DNA of 64,000 bases from the NCBI GenBank assembly GCA_013365325.1, contig JABVXV010000292.1, forward strand, positions 1 to 64,000, given 5' to 3'. Below the pieces are notes generated by a model. That model worked only from the letters and a program-made list of their open reading frames with translations. It was not told where the DNA came from and ran no database searches. Source of the stretch: Dipetalonema caudispina (lineage: Eukaryota; Nematoda; Chromadorea; Rhabditida; Onchocercidae). This document shows positions 13,301 to 25,308 of this stretch, piece after piece. The position numbers were made by a program, and so were the translations under genes. The stretch's first letter is position 1. Each line of letters begins with the position of its first letter.

Positions 13301-16300
13301 TCACTTTTGATTATGTGGAAAAAGTAGAAGGAGTTTGGATTTTATTCCAACTTATTCCTTTTGATCAACGGTTATAAAACCATAAAGGGTAATTTTCATT
13401 AAGAATTCTTTTTTTTTTTTTTTGATTTGAGCCATCTTTTCACTTAACTTCTAAGCAATTATCTATGGAATATAAAATTACTGCAGTTCGTAATTTCTAA
13501 AATTGCTAAACTTAAAATGAAATTGATGAATCCAAGGATACATGTAATATTACTACAAATTATACTTTATTATACATTTTAGGTGGAATGGCTAACTTTC
13601 TTCTATCAAATAGCACCAACATCAATTCACAGTTTTATTAGTAATAATACACAAATAATTGTCGGTGAAGTTGATTATATGCACAATATCGCAACACTTA
13701 TCAATAACAATAGCAATCATTTATTGGCAAATTATATTTTCTGGCGAATTGTACATTCCTGGGTTAAAATATTGGATGGAAGATATGAAGATATTAAACA
13801 GGTACTTTTCTAATTACTGCCGGTCTTTCCGGATAATTTAATTCAGTATGTTTACATTGAATAAAGCAGCATAATGAAATTTTGGAACATACCAATTAAA
13901 ATGTGACAACGATTCGTTAATAGGAATAATTGATTGATTGGATAAAGAGATGTATATACATTAATTAAATTGGTAATGAAATGTTTGAGAGTTTCTGAGA
14001 AGATTATTAAGGAAGGTTTTTTATTAGTTATTAATAAAAACTTTATCGTAGAGCAAAGGTTGCATAAAGATTTAAATGTATTCTTCATTAATTGTTTTTT
14101 TGCTGTAAGGATTTTTTCCAAATAAATTTTTCATTTAATTTAAGAAAAGATTTGCAGGTTTTTTTACGGGTAATGACTGGTCAACAAACCAAATCACCAC
14201 GTTGGAAAGAATGCGCCCAAGGGACGATAAACTTATTACCATTAGCTGGTGGGGCACTTTATGTCCGAGAACATTTTGACTCTACCGATAAGCAGGAAGC
14301 TTTGGTTAGGCAACGTTTCTTTTTTTTTTTCGACTTCAATATTTAATTAACGATCAGCTGCACTTTCTTCTTCCATCCAGTCTATCTTTCAAACTCATGA
14401 ATTAAATTTTTAGAAATTATGCAAAAATGATATTTTTAAATTTGTAGTATCGTTATTTGTAATCATAAAATATACACCTAGCATATTTATTCTCGAGTAA
14501 TCTACTCGAAACTTTACTGCTTAATGAAACATACCAGTCTTATTAATTGCATGTCTTTTAATCAAACAATTGTAAAAATTCTACACGAAATTTTGTAGAA
14601 AATGATTGCAAATCTTCAAGAAGCATTCAAAGAACTCGTCGATGAAAGTGATTGGATGGATGAGGAAACGAAGAAAGTTGCGATTGAAAAGGTTTCGTTT
14701 GACTTTAATTTTTATCGATATTATTTTTTATTATGTTTGGGACTAATGTATAACTTAAGCAATATAAGTAAATAAGTAGTAAATAAAAAAGTAAGTTGAA
14801 GAATGTCACGCGTTAAAAGAAGAAAAAAAAAGATGGAAAACCTATTCTATTTTTCAATTATCAGTTTATTAAACGATAATAAAATATCCAATTTTGACAA
14901 GAAGCGATTTAAAGGAATGATTTGCATTAAACAATATATAATACTTAAAATCATAAGAACAATTTCACAATTAAAAGCAACAAAGAAAGAAGAAAAGAAG
15001 ATGTATTTTCCATGGTATCCCTGATTTATATTATAAAATTTGTAATAAGCGGCATAAATGAAATAATAGAATTCATCCAAATAATAAAATTTGAAGTTTG
15101 TATTTTAGGCAGTAAGTATGATTAACAATATTGGATATCCTGATTTCATCAATAACCATACAGCACTTGATAAACATTATGAAAAAGTACGAATTTATTT
15201 CAAAAAAATTTTTTTTTTTTGCATTTGTTTCCACTTTCTTTCTGATGCGATAATTCTGAATCAATTTTTATGGTGATGATAAAAATCATCAAAATTATTT
15301 ACTTCGGTTTATTTTAGCATACCTGTTTTCTAGCATGAATGATCGAACAAAGAAATAAACGAAAACAAACGATTCTTCCATAAACTATCTCGCAAAATTG
15401 TAGTCAACGATTAATTAATTTATTAATAATTTGATCTAAAGGTTGTATACACGAAATGTTTGCAGTTAAATTTTACAAAAGACGATTCATATTTCGATTT
15501 GTTACGAAAGGTACTTATTTGGTCACAAGAAAAAGAATTCTTACGAATGAAAGAACCATTTGATAAGAGTGAGTTTGAAGTAAGTCCGGCTGTTGTCAAC
15601 GCATTTTATTCACCGGAGAAAAATGCTTTGAGTAAGTCAATGCTTAATTAATTAAGTTATACAATTTTTAGCAAAATAGATCGTTTTTACTCTAGACTAT
15701 TATTGCTATTGCTATAATTTTGAAAATTTTCTTTCTCAAAACATCTTTCAGCTTCAGTTTTAGTTAATGAAAAGATGTAATCATTTGTTTAAATTATTCA
15801 AGTATTTTTCAATGCTTATAATATTTAATCAATCACCAATCAATATCTCTATTAAGAATATTTTGTTTAAAAAAAAAAAAGCAATAATAATATGTATTTT
15901 AGCATTCCCTGCAGGAATTCTCAAGCCACCGTTCTTCAGTGGTGCATATCCAAAGTTTGTTTTTATTTTAGTTTTTTTATAACTATAAAATAAATTTTAC
16001 TTTTTAATTTTTTCTAACTGCAAATTCCTTTCATATATTAGTTTTGTGTAAATATTTCAATTTTTTAAATTCACAGAAGTATAGCTTTAGTAGTTTTTCA
16101 TCCTTGGCTCAATGAAATTAAATTTCGGATAATTTTTAACAGTTGTAATTAATTTTGTAGTGATGATCGATTTATAGTATTTTTTCTTTCCAGAATGATA
16201 AATTACGGTGCAATCGGTGCAGTAATTGGACATGAAGTTACTCATGGCTTCGATGATCAAGGTTTCATGATCTGAATCTAATTACATCGTTGTCTTTGTA

Positions 16301-17354
16301 CTTCTTGAAAATTTTAGATTTTTGGAAAGTTGATTTTAGGAAAAAATCTTTTTCATATAAAAATATTTAGGAAGTCAATATGATAAAAAAGGTAATCTAT
16401 TAAATTGGTGGAATGCGGATTCATATAATGGATTTGCTAAACGGAAGGAATGCATTATTGATCAGTACAGCTCATATGTGGTACCAAATACGGATTATAA
16501 GGTAAAATATGAATAAATTAACTCTATTATTTACGTTTATTAATACAGTGGATTCCAGTTTCTTTTTTTGTAATAAGTCTTTGGCATTTTCTTGTTAATT
16601 CCATGAATTTATATGTATCTCACTCATTAATTATGGTTTAATACGATTAAGAAGATAAAGATGATTTGTGGCATCTCGTTGATGCAAAGATAACGGAAAG
16701 TGTTAAATTATATTATCTTATTTTTTTTATTTCGTTCCGTCACAAATTTTCTACTTTAGGTTAATGGTAAACTTACGCAAGGTGAAAATATAGCTGATAA
16801 TGGCGGCGTAAAAGAAGCTTACAGGGTATGTTTTAAAACATTAGTTAAAAAATGATTCATTTTATAGTCATGATAAGTTATAGTTGAGTATAAGGATTGA
16901 TAAAGATTTTTGATATGAATAATAATGCAATATTTCAGGCTTATAGGAAATATGTGAAGCAATTGGGGCATGAAGAACCACACTTACCAGGTTTCCAAAA
17001 TTTCTCCAACGATCAGGTGTTCTTCCTATCTTACGCTCACGTATGTTTCTGATTTCGTATGATAGTTCCTTTCATGTTATATAATATCATACTATACATA
17101 AAATATGCATGATTTATGCCAGAATTTTGTTGTTCTTTTAGTGGAATCATTCATTTCATTTCATTTTTCTTTTTTAGTTTTGGTGTGGCCATAAGAAAGA
17201 AGCAGCAGCATTGCAACAAGTGCTTATTGATGAACATAGTCCTGAAATATTTCGAGTCATCGGAGTATTGTCAAACTTACCTGAATTCAGTAAAGCATAC
17301 AGCTGTCCACAAGGTAGTCAATTGAATCCATTCAAGCGTTGCACGGTTTGGTGA
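4787..17354 (+). CDS. M13 zinc metallopeptidase, neprilysin/ECE-like, type II membrane protein
   Basis: Membrane ectoenzyme expected to cleave extracellular peptides. Exons: 4787-4908, 7533-7644, 9368-9479, 9814-9923, 10502-10652, 10923-11028, 11484-11670, 12360-12566, 13049-13135, 13583-13801, 14158-14304, 14599-14691, 15109-15186, 15466-15631, 15903-15954, 16194-16261, 16371-16501, 16760-16825, 16939-17040, 17178-17354; 830 residues, normal M13 size plus a cytosolic tail. One membrane segment lies at about 89-109, behind a WWRRR flank. The [15 protein letters not shown] block opens the ectodomain. Substrate-binding NAFY is at 622-625, HEVTH at 663-667 (zinc histidines, catalytic Glu664), ENIAD at 725-729 (third zinc ligand Glu725, Asp729), and the C-terminal CxxW box (CTVW) ends the protein. 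All catalytic residues are intact, so it should be active. The start is chosen because exon 1 joins exon 2 in phase; an ATG at 7552 is an alternative giving 783 residues. The family is certain; the member (neprilysin or ECE type) is not. Confidence 0.93.
4909..7532 (+). other. Long first intron of the M13 peptidase gene
   Basis: Donor GTATTT at 4909 and acceptor CTTGTAG ending at 7532; both sides are in the same phase. It contains a ~30-base T run at 7319-7348 and a short AT run near 6550. If transcription can also start downstream, exon 2 carries its own ATG at 7552. No other gene is visible in it. Confidence 0.6.
7319..7348. repeat. Poly(T) tract
   Basis: About 30 consecutive T residues in intron 1 of the M13 gene, with no target-site duplication or attached element seen. 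Confidence 0.9.
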
Positions 17355-17440
17355 ATAGTAACGTTGATAGCAACAACAATAACAGTAACAGATTTAAAAA
17401 CGACAGTTGAACAAGCGGGTACAGTTATAAATGCGAGAAC

Positions 17441-17446
17441 AATAAA
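17441..17446 (+). promoter_or_regulatory. Candidate polyadenylation signal of the M13 gene
   Basis: AATAAA 87 bases after the stop codon. A second AATAAA lies at 17573-17578. Which is used cannot be told from sequence. Confidence 0.5.
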
Positions 17447-17578
17447 AAAGTGCAAGAACATTAACAGTAATAATTGTATAGGACAATGAAACTCATTAAT
17501 TGTACGACTAAAAGTATTAATATTAACAATAATTATTAGATTATCGGTGATTGCTAATAATATTGTTACTTAAATAAA

Positions 17579-19467
17579 TATCTATTTATACGATCTCGTT
17601 CGGAATTGTCTCATGCGAATTCTCATTTTTCGAAAATTTGGAAATTTTGGCAATTATCAAAACGAAATACCAAATACAATAAAAAGATGCTAAAAATTTT
17701 AAGCTTATTTTGCTTATAATTGACGTGTAGTAAGACTGTTACTTACATTACTTTAGGAAATATTTTAAAAAACAAACTCCCAAGTAAGCATTGCCAAATT
17801 ACAAATTACATTAACAGCAACGATTCAGTTGATAAGATTGATAAGATGCTTCTTTCATTATTCACAAGAGACAATTCTATTTCTTTTTTCTAATGATTTT
17901 TTTTTTTCTTCTTTTCCTTTTCCTTTTTACTGTCGCTTCTTTTAAATTTGGCACTATTTTTGTATATTTTAATGAGTTTTAAACTTTGGATCATAAGAAG
18001 ACAAGAAAGAGTATTATCATGTGGATTTGAACTTTGATTTAATTGTTTATTGTTTACTCGGAAATGAAAATCGATTATAATAATATCAGCTGAATTACGC
18101 TCTTACCATGTTCATTATTAAAATATGCGAGGTAAATAAAGCAAAGTTAAGCAAAATCGTGCTAATTTTTTCAATCTATGTTTTATAAATTTATTTAATT
18201 TTACGGATTTACATAAATTGTCCCATGAGCTAAAAGTTGAAATTTTACGATTTCATTATCAAATTATTTTATTAATAGTTTTTGTGACAATATAATTTAA
18301 ATCTGATGAGATGCTACGACATATTTGGGTGAAATAAATGCTAATAATGATAAATTAATTGGATGTATAGCAACTTCAAACTTCACTGGTCGTGAACGAT
18401 TCTAATTTGGATTTTAGCAATTTATGAATTCAGTAAGCACAGGCAAATATTTAGCCTATTGCTTGGTATTGTTATCTTTTACAGTGATTGTCGTATGAAA
18501 TGAGATATGACAGAATGAAGATTAGTAAAGTAAGAGAAAATTCGCAACTTGAAGGAATTAAAGGTGATTAACTGACTAATTAATTAATTAACAGTAATTG
18601 TGGTCCAGAAAACATTGAATTAAACATGGACCATACTTCCAATATTGATATAATTGAAAGCACCGATATAAACCTAACAATTATAGTCTGTTTCAATAAT
18701 CATTTCTTTATGAACACTATTAATAGATGAATCCCAATGCTCTAACATAATCTAGTGCTAAATTTCAATTTACGAATCCATCGAAGATTAAATGTAAAAA
18801 ACATCTTCTTACACTTAATCATTTACTGTACTTTTAGTAAGGATGAAGATGAGAAAAATTTATACTTCTCGATAATGAATCATATCTCACGGGACTGATC
18901 TAAAGAATATTAGAGTTTAACGATGTTATCGAACGTCTCTAGTCGTTTGGTAGTTTTATTTTGCGTGGTTAAGGAGCTGATGGGTGTAATACATTCAATA
19001 GGGAGAATCATTATTACGAGGTATCCGTTTGTCCAAACACTTCTTTCAGCAGGCTTCTGAAATTTGCAATTCTTTTGAGTTTTTTGTGAAATTTATTTAA
19101 GGATTTCGAATAATTGCTATAAACATATTACACAATCATATTATACAGTTACATATACATTTTCATCCAATAAAAAACTCAAACTGCAGACTATCCTTTC
19201 AGTGAGTCGTCTGTCCTTCAAGCTTCAAGCAAGACAATTTCGATAATGATTAGCACCAAGCAGTTCAAATGATAGGTAGTTTATGTAAATGAAAGAAGCA
19301 TTTTCAATTCCGATGTTCTAAATCTATTTCGGAACATAATAAATGACGAAAAATTGCTAGCTGAGACAGATGCATCTTACTGAGCGGCCGAATACAACAC
19401 GATTCTTATCGCAACAACAAAAATGCGAAGGAGATCGTGAACATGGGATTTTCTTTCCAAATAATCA
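17579..19467. other. Convergent intergenic region between M13 and SNAPc genes
   Basis: The two genes end toward each other here. It should contain both 3' untranslated regions. No exon chain, RNA gene or repeat stands out. Confidence 0.5.
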
Positions 19468-22400
19468 TTACTCATTTTTCTTCTGAGCTTTCTGGATTTT
19501 TTCCAGCAGGCGATCAGCAATCCGTTCTTTCTTGGAGTTCTCTATTTCTGGAAGAAGATATTGATTAGGTAGGCTTCAAAGCAAGCAATTCGCATCAATC
19601 GTTATAATCTAATATTAAAACTAACCTCTTTCTTCTTGACTCAAAGCTGTTACACTTCCTCCAAGATCATGAGTTAATTCGGTAAGAGACATCTCCGAAA
19701 TACTCAGTTTACTCCTAAAAAAAGAAATTGACATCAAAATCAATTGATGGCCGACTTCAGCCAGCGAGATTTCCCGTTTTACTGACTTATCAATAATATA
19801 TGGCAATGTTTGCAAGGCTCCATAAATAGAACAGTACTCATAAAATACTCATGTGAAAAACTAACGTAAAGAACAAACAGCTCACAATTTAGTGAAATCA
19901 TGATTGCGTTCTTTTTTGAATGTTCTATTCAACGATGTCAGTAAAATATTTAGTGGACAACCATTTACTACATTACAAATACAACTCAAACTGCATAGCA
20001 AATGTTAGCTAGCATCGGAAATGAATACCTATGCAAGAAAACAAGAAACAAAAATAAAACAAGATTTTGCCATACCTTCCTCTCTTTCTTCCACCTGCTT
20101 CTTTCTTCGTTACATTTGATGATTTGCCAAGTTTTTTATTTGGTTTAGTCTGAAACATTTCATGACGCAAACACATAAATGACGTTTTTAACAATTATCT
20201 TTTAGCATCTTTTTGCTCTTTGTATCCTCTTAATGTTTTATTATTTTGTTTCACAGATTAAAACTGTCCAGTTGGTTATTACCAAGATATAAAAGTACCC
20301 GTGAATCATTATTTTTATTTCCAGATAAATCAACCTTCTGGAACTGCCTTTATTCTCTAAGCGCATTTTTTCAGATGCTGGTCGTATTTTTGTTCTCCAG
20401 ACACTACTCGGGCATTTCTTGTTAGTCTAGTCTGACCTTCTCAACCTATCTCTTCCCAACATCATGATTTCATTTTGCTAATTCTTCTTTTACACTAACT
20501 CATTACACCATATCATCACAAAATAATTATATTGAAATTTAATAAAACCATTAAGATCCTAGAACTGTGCGATGATAATAAATGAGCTAAATCCTAGCTA
20601 CTGATAATCAGTGCTAGTGCCGCGACCCTTAATATTCATAGATAATATTCCCTTTAATATTCCCTTAATATTCATAGATAATATTCCCTTTAATATTCCC
20701 TTAATATCATTTCAAGGCATCATTTGGCTTTCATTATTAGTCATCCGAACATGACATATCGACAACTTACTGCACCAGCTGAAGACCCGCTTCCATTCAG
20801 TTGTTTTCCTCCAGAAAGTAATAAAACATCATTCATATCCTCACCCTCCATACCTTTTTCGGATCCACCAGCTGAGTAATGTTTCAAAGTTTTCAACATC
20901 TAAAACAGTCACTCTCATTATGATGTTACTTTTTAAACCATTTCTAGCTCCCTGTAAATGTTAGGCTTGTATTGCTTTGGATTATCTAACTTAGCCAACT
21001 AGCATATATCAGAGCCTTCCTGGCTTAAGTTCCATATGGATGTTTCTTCGAGCTTCGATGCACTAACAGACCCATTATCGAGGGTAAACAAAATGACCGC
21101 AAATGCTGAAGCTATAATAAAGCGTGGAACTATAGTTTTTTTTTGCAATAAATAAATAAGAAACCTGTTTTGCAGACACCATATTCTGCTCTTGTTCCGT
21201 CTCGTTGTTTGTTGAGGAAACGGATGGATCCACAAGATATCGTCGATGTCGAGCGTGAACAACATGTGATTTATAAGCTTTCTCTTTAAGTGCTGAACGA
21301 AAGCGACCCTAAGATCACATAAAGTAAAAAAAAACAGGAAGAAAATCTACAAATTTCATTCCCACTGAATTCAACAAATTATCTCACCGAATTTTGACGA
21401 GGCGCTTTTTTCGGTGATGGATTTGTTTCCATTTCTGCTCTCATACTTTTTAAAATGCTGCAAAATATAAAGTAGTTGAAATTCTTATTTATTATGAATC
21501 ATATGAATCATACTAATTAGGTACAGGAAACTAACACGAGGCACCATCAACAACCCAAACAACATAAATCCTCATCAAAAGGTTGGTGCTAGCCGTTCGC
21601 TTTGCAGTTCAGTCATCATTAAATTACGAGAAAACGTGCTTTGAAATTGTACAGGATTCTAAACATTACTGCAAATTTTAATAAAATCACGGATGCTTTG
21701 GGAGATCAGGAAGAAATGAAATGCCTATTTCCGTACTTGGAGAAATTTTCACTAGCATTCAACCACCAGAGGATAACCAATAGCAGAGAAGTCACTACCA
21801 AGAACGCAGCGTCTGTTAAAAATTAAAATTAGGAAAGAACTGTCTGGTTTTGCCGGAGGACAAAATAAGAATTAAATAAACAGAGAAAAAGCCTACTCAT
21901 TATAAATTTCTGACACTGTTGTTTGAACTAAGTTTATGTTTAAATCAGGCGGAAGATTGGCTTTTTCCTTCGCAGTGAGATATCTGAAAATTTGATTTAC
22001 TATTAACTGAATCAATAGAATAGCAAATAATGCACTCACCGCTTTCTAGATGATATGGAGGTCTACTTACTTTTATTTTGACTACTTCATATTTCTTCGC
22101 TGAAATTTATGTCGAAATTCTTTACAAATAATGAACAAACCGTTTGCAAATGATATCTGCCTGCGTAAGCACAATATCATCACCGAGTGCTTTCAGAAAA
22201 CTATGCTCCTGTGTTTCCGCGTCATCCAAACCACCTTCATCTAATTCCCTTAGATCAAAGCGACGATGCAGCAATGGATTGTGCTGAAAATTATTCAAAC
22301 ATTATTTCGCCAAAGATTCAACATGTGCAATGACCATTGTAACTGTCAGAAATAAATGAATTATTCTATACCGAATGTAATCGATTTTCTGGAAGAGCTT

Positions 22401-23844
22401 CACGTTTTCGAATCATTTCATTTAGCTTATTAAATGATTAAGCTGTAGTGATTCATTCTTTGCATAGAGGAAGCAACAGTATCACTTCAGTGTGCTCAAA
22501 GTTCTCACAACTATACTTAAGGCTGGTGTCATTCCTACACTCTGACGAAATATTCACATCGAGTTTGCAGTTAAAATGATTATTTTAAAGTTCGATAAAA
22601 ACAAATGATTGAAATTAAAATGATTTGGGGAAACACAACCCTCGATAAATTTCAAAAGTGCATCTGATTCAAATTATTTCATGCTACAAAAAGATCAGTT
22701 TCCCAAAAAATAACTTCTTTTTCAAAAGCGTATATGCGGAATGCTCCTCCGTTGATAAGTTTGAACAGCGCAGCAAATGCATCGATATGTCGTTCTGGAA
22801 TCAAACGTTCACTGACAAAATCAATTAAATCAGCCATTTGATCAGGTGTAACTCGTACTTGTGCAACATAACTTTCTGGCTGTACAAAATATAGGGCATA
22901 CGTTAGGTATATACCAAACATTCGTTCCTAAACAAAAGTAAAATTTGTTTTACTTCATAACGACGAACCAAAAACATTTCGATATCACAATATTTAGAAT
23001 CCAATCAGTTCCAGACGACGTTTTAATTTGTTTGTTTATTCTGACAGGATCATAACGACACTATCGTGCTATCGTTATCGTTATGTAATTTTCGACGGTT
23101 TCGAATCAACTTCTTACTAACTTCATCTTCAAATTGTGTTTTACAGAAAGATTTTTCAACATATTTGAAAATAGAAACTCAGATTTCGTACCTGTAAAGT
23201 CATTTCATTACTGAATCGTATATCTGATAATGACATAGGCTCATTATCAGTTGTTGATTCCTCGGCGTACTCGGCTGGTTTTCGTTCACGATATGACATA
23301 GCATATGAAATTGTTATTTGAAGCAATTTTTCGCTGAACTAAAATTTGCAACTACAGAACATTTAAATTCCACCTTAAAAAGAGATTTTTTTCATGTTCT
23401 TGAAACGATGAGATTTATCTCACTGCCAATGAAAAAATTATTTCTTCTTAAGGATATTCAGCAAGGTTTTACGGACACTATCCTTCGAAATATTCCAGCC
23501 AATCGTTAGCAAAAGATTAATTATCATCCAATTTAACCAACAATGCACATATTTACTTTCTCTCTATCCCGAAAATACTAGGGAAATTTGGAATGACAAC
23601 AGTTCCTAGTACTACAATAAGACATCACGGATAATCTTGTGAGAATGAAGAAATAACTCACTTCATAGAGTTCAGCAGGACTCATACGACCCATAAATAT
23701 TGTCGCAAAATTCGTCTTGTTGAATAATTCTATGAATGATTTATATCGAAGTGTTTCCTTCTCTTTGTACATCTTCAATAAACGTTCAATATCTTTCCGA
23801 CATCCAGCTGTTATCGGCATTACCGAGGTACCATGTCCACGCAT
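19468..23844 (-). CDS. SNAPC1: snRNA-activating protein complex subunit 1 (SNAPC1/SNAP43-like)
   Basis: Nuclear basal transcription factor subunit that binds the proximal sequence element of snRNA genes for RNA polymerases II and III. Twelve exons, read on the minus strand: 23844-23662, 23338-23192, 22927-22715, 22425-22372, 22283-22141, 21983-21897, 21457-21388, 21308-21165, 20899-20771, 20149-20076, 19714-19626, 19547-19468; 470 residues. The conserved domain fills about residues 1-210: a KSFIELFNKTNFATIFMGRM block matches the human SFxxFTELW-FGTIFCGRM region, followed by an IYLTYALYFVQ helix and RHIDAFAALFKLI. The rest is basic and Ser/Lys-rich, as in vertebrate SNAPC1. The tail is a charged helix rich in Lys, Glu and Gln. 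The exon 3 donor (GTTATT) is weak, so that junction is the least sure. It is upstream-to-tail with the ClC gene but 1.5 kb away. Confidence 0.85.
20626..20708. repeat. 36-bp perfect tandem duplication
   Basis: Two adjacent identical 36-base units (20626-20661 and 20662-20697), each starting CCCTTAATATTCATAGAT, followed by an 11-base partial third copy. It lies inside an intron of the SNAPC1-like gene (20150-20770). Exact identity points to a recent duplication. Confidence 0.9.
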
Positions 23845-23860
23845 GATGCACTAAAGAAGA
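23845..23860 (-). promoter_or_regulatory. Candidate spliced-leader acceptor before SNAPC1-like start
   Basis: On the minus strand CTTCTTTAG ends six bases before the ATG at 23844. It could be a spliced-leader trans-splice site, or an ordinary acceptor of an untranslated exon upstream. Confidence 0.45.
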
Positions 23861-25308
23861 CCATCAATATTGAGAAATTCGATGAAAGGATGTCCGGTCC
23901 TGGGAAGAGTTACCTATTTACCTGTTTTCGCTAGCATGATAAAAGGGAAGAATCAACCTGCATGATTCTCTCAGACAGCAGTTAAGAGATGTAATGATGC
24001 AAATATGGATAACATCAAAAAGTCCTCTTGAATCCCACTACTTAAATACCAGAATTTTTCCATCACATATCTAAACAATTTAGTAATATGTATCCGTAGA
24101 AAAGATCACTTTCCATTCTTGCAAGAATTATTTTAAAAAAAAATTTGTCAGCAACAGAACTTTTATTCCATAGCAAAAGGACAGAAGAAAAATTACAGCA
24201 AACAGCAAAAAATTCCGAAGAATTTGCAACATAATTTAAACATATATGAAAAATATAAAAATATCTAGAAATTATGAATTTAAGAGCGAATCCAAGAGAA
24301 GAAAAGTTTAACGCTGTGTATTACCGAACTGAATCGACTAAATTTAAGAAAACATTCACACTAAAAGTGTAAAAATTATCATACTTATCCGCTAACTTTG
24401 TTTAGGCTAACGCCAACTTCACTTTATTGTTAGCTTGCAGTCCCAAACGAACTGAACCAACTACCACACTGCGAAAACCCATAATAATTGATGATTCCGG
24501 TCATCAGAAGATATGAACAAAGGAGTTGTTAACTCACTTATTAGAGTCCATGTAATGAAGCTTACTACTTGTGACATTATCTTATCTGTGGCAAGTGATA
24601 CCAATGATAAATATCCTTGTTTGGTCTAATAATAAATTCCGCTATCCAACTCCTTTCTTTCGACCGTCGCTTTCTTCTTGTTTTAATGTTCTATTGCTTT
24701 GTTTGTCTAACATATGGCTCATCAACTCAGAGAAGAAATGTAACTCAATCCAAGAACTGGCAAATTTAAAACTTATAAAATCGGTGGCCAGAAACAATTT
24801 GGTCGTTTGCGCAAACCTTTTCTCAGAAATATGTACAATAACTGAACCAACTTACTTAAGAAAAATGAAACAAAATTACATTTGTGAAATCCTCCAAATT
24901 ATGAAACAGTGCAAAACATCGACATGACGAAAATCACAGACTGAAGAAAATTGAAAATTACTGAATGAAGAAAATACATAAAACCTCTATGTAATTATCC
25001 ATTTGTCAGTGAATTTCGTTTATTCAATCACTTATGCAATGAACGCCTTTTTTCATGCATTAATCAGTGAGTTGGTCTTTTACACATTAATCCATGTTTT
25101 CTCAGCGCTTTTGAAAGTATGTTAAAGCGTAATAAAATGTAAAACAAAACTCAGTATCTCTATCTAAATAACAATGAAAGCTGTAAGTATGAAAAATTCA
25201 CTCAGTAATAAACACCGCAGCGAACTGCAGTAACCGGGAAATATATATCAATCACAACTACATGAAGTTTTAGTAAAAGAATTCGCCAATAAAAGGATAG
25301 CAAACGAC
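23861..25308. other. Intergenic region between SNAPC1-like and ClC genes
   Basis: It holds the ClC 3' untranslated region and the SNAPC1-like 5' flank. A 118-codon plus-strand open frame (24571-24927) has no family similarity I recognise and no AUG at its start, so I do not call it a gene. Confidence 0.5.

Noticed and set aside
19715..19830. Upstream extension of the SNAPC1-like exon 11 frame
   Set aside because: A strong TTTTTTTAG acceptor at 19715 splits it, and only the shorter exon matches the phase of exon 10.
24571..24927. 118-codon plus-strand open frame
   Set aside because: It begins with GTG, has no recognised domain and no splice partners, and is likely chance in a flank.
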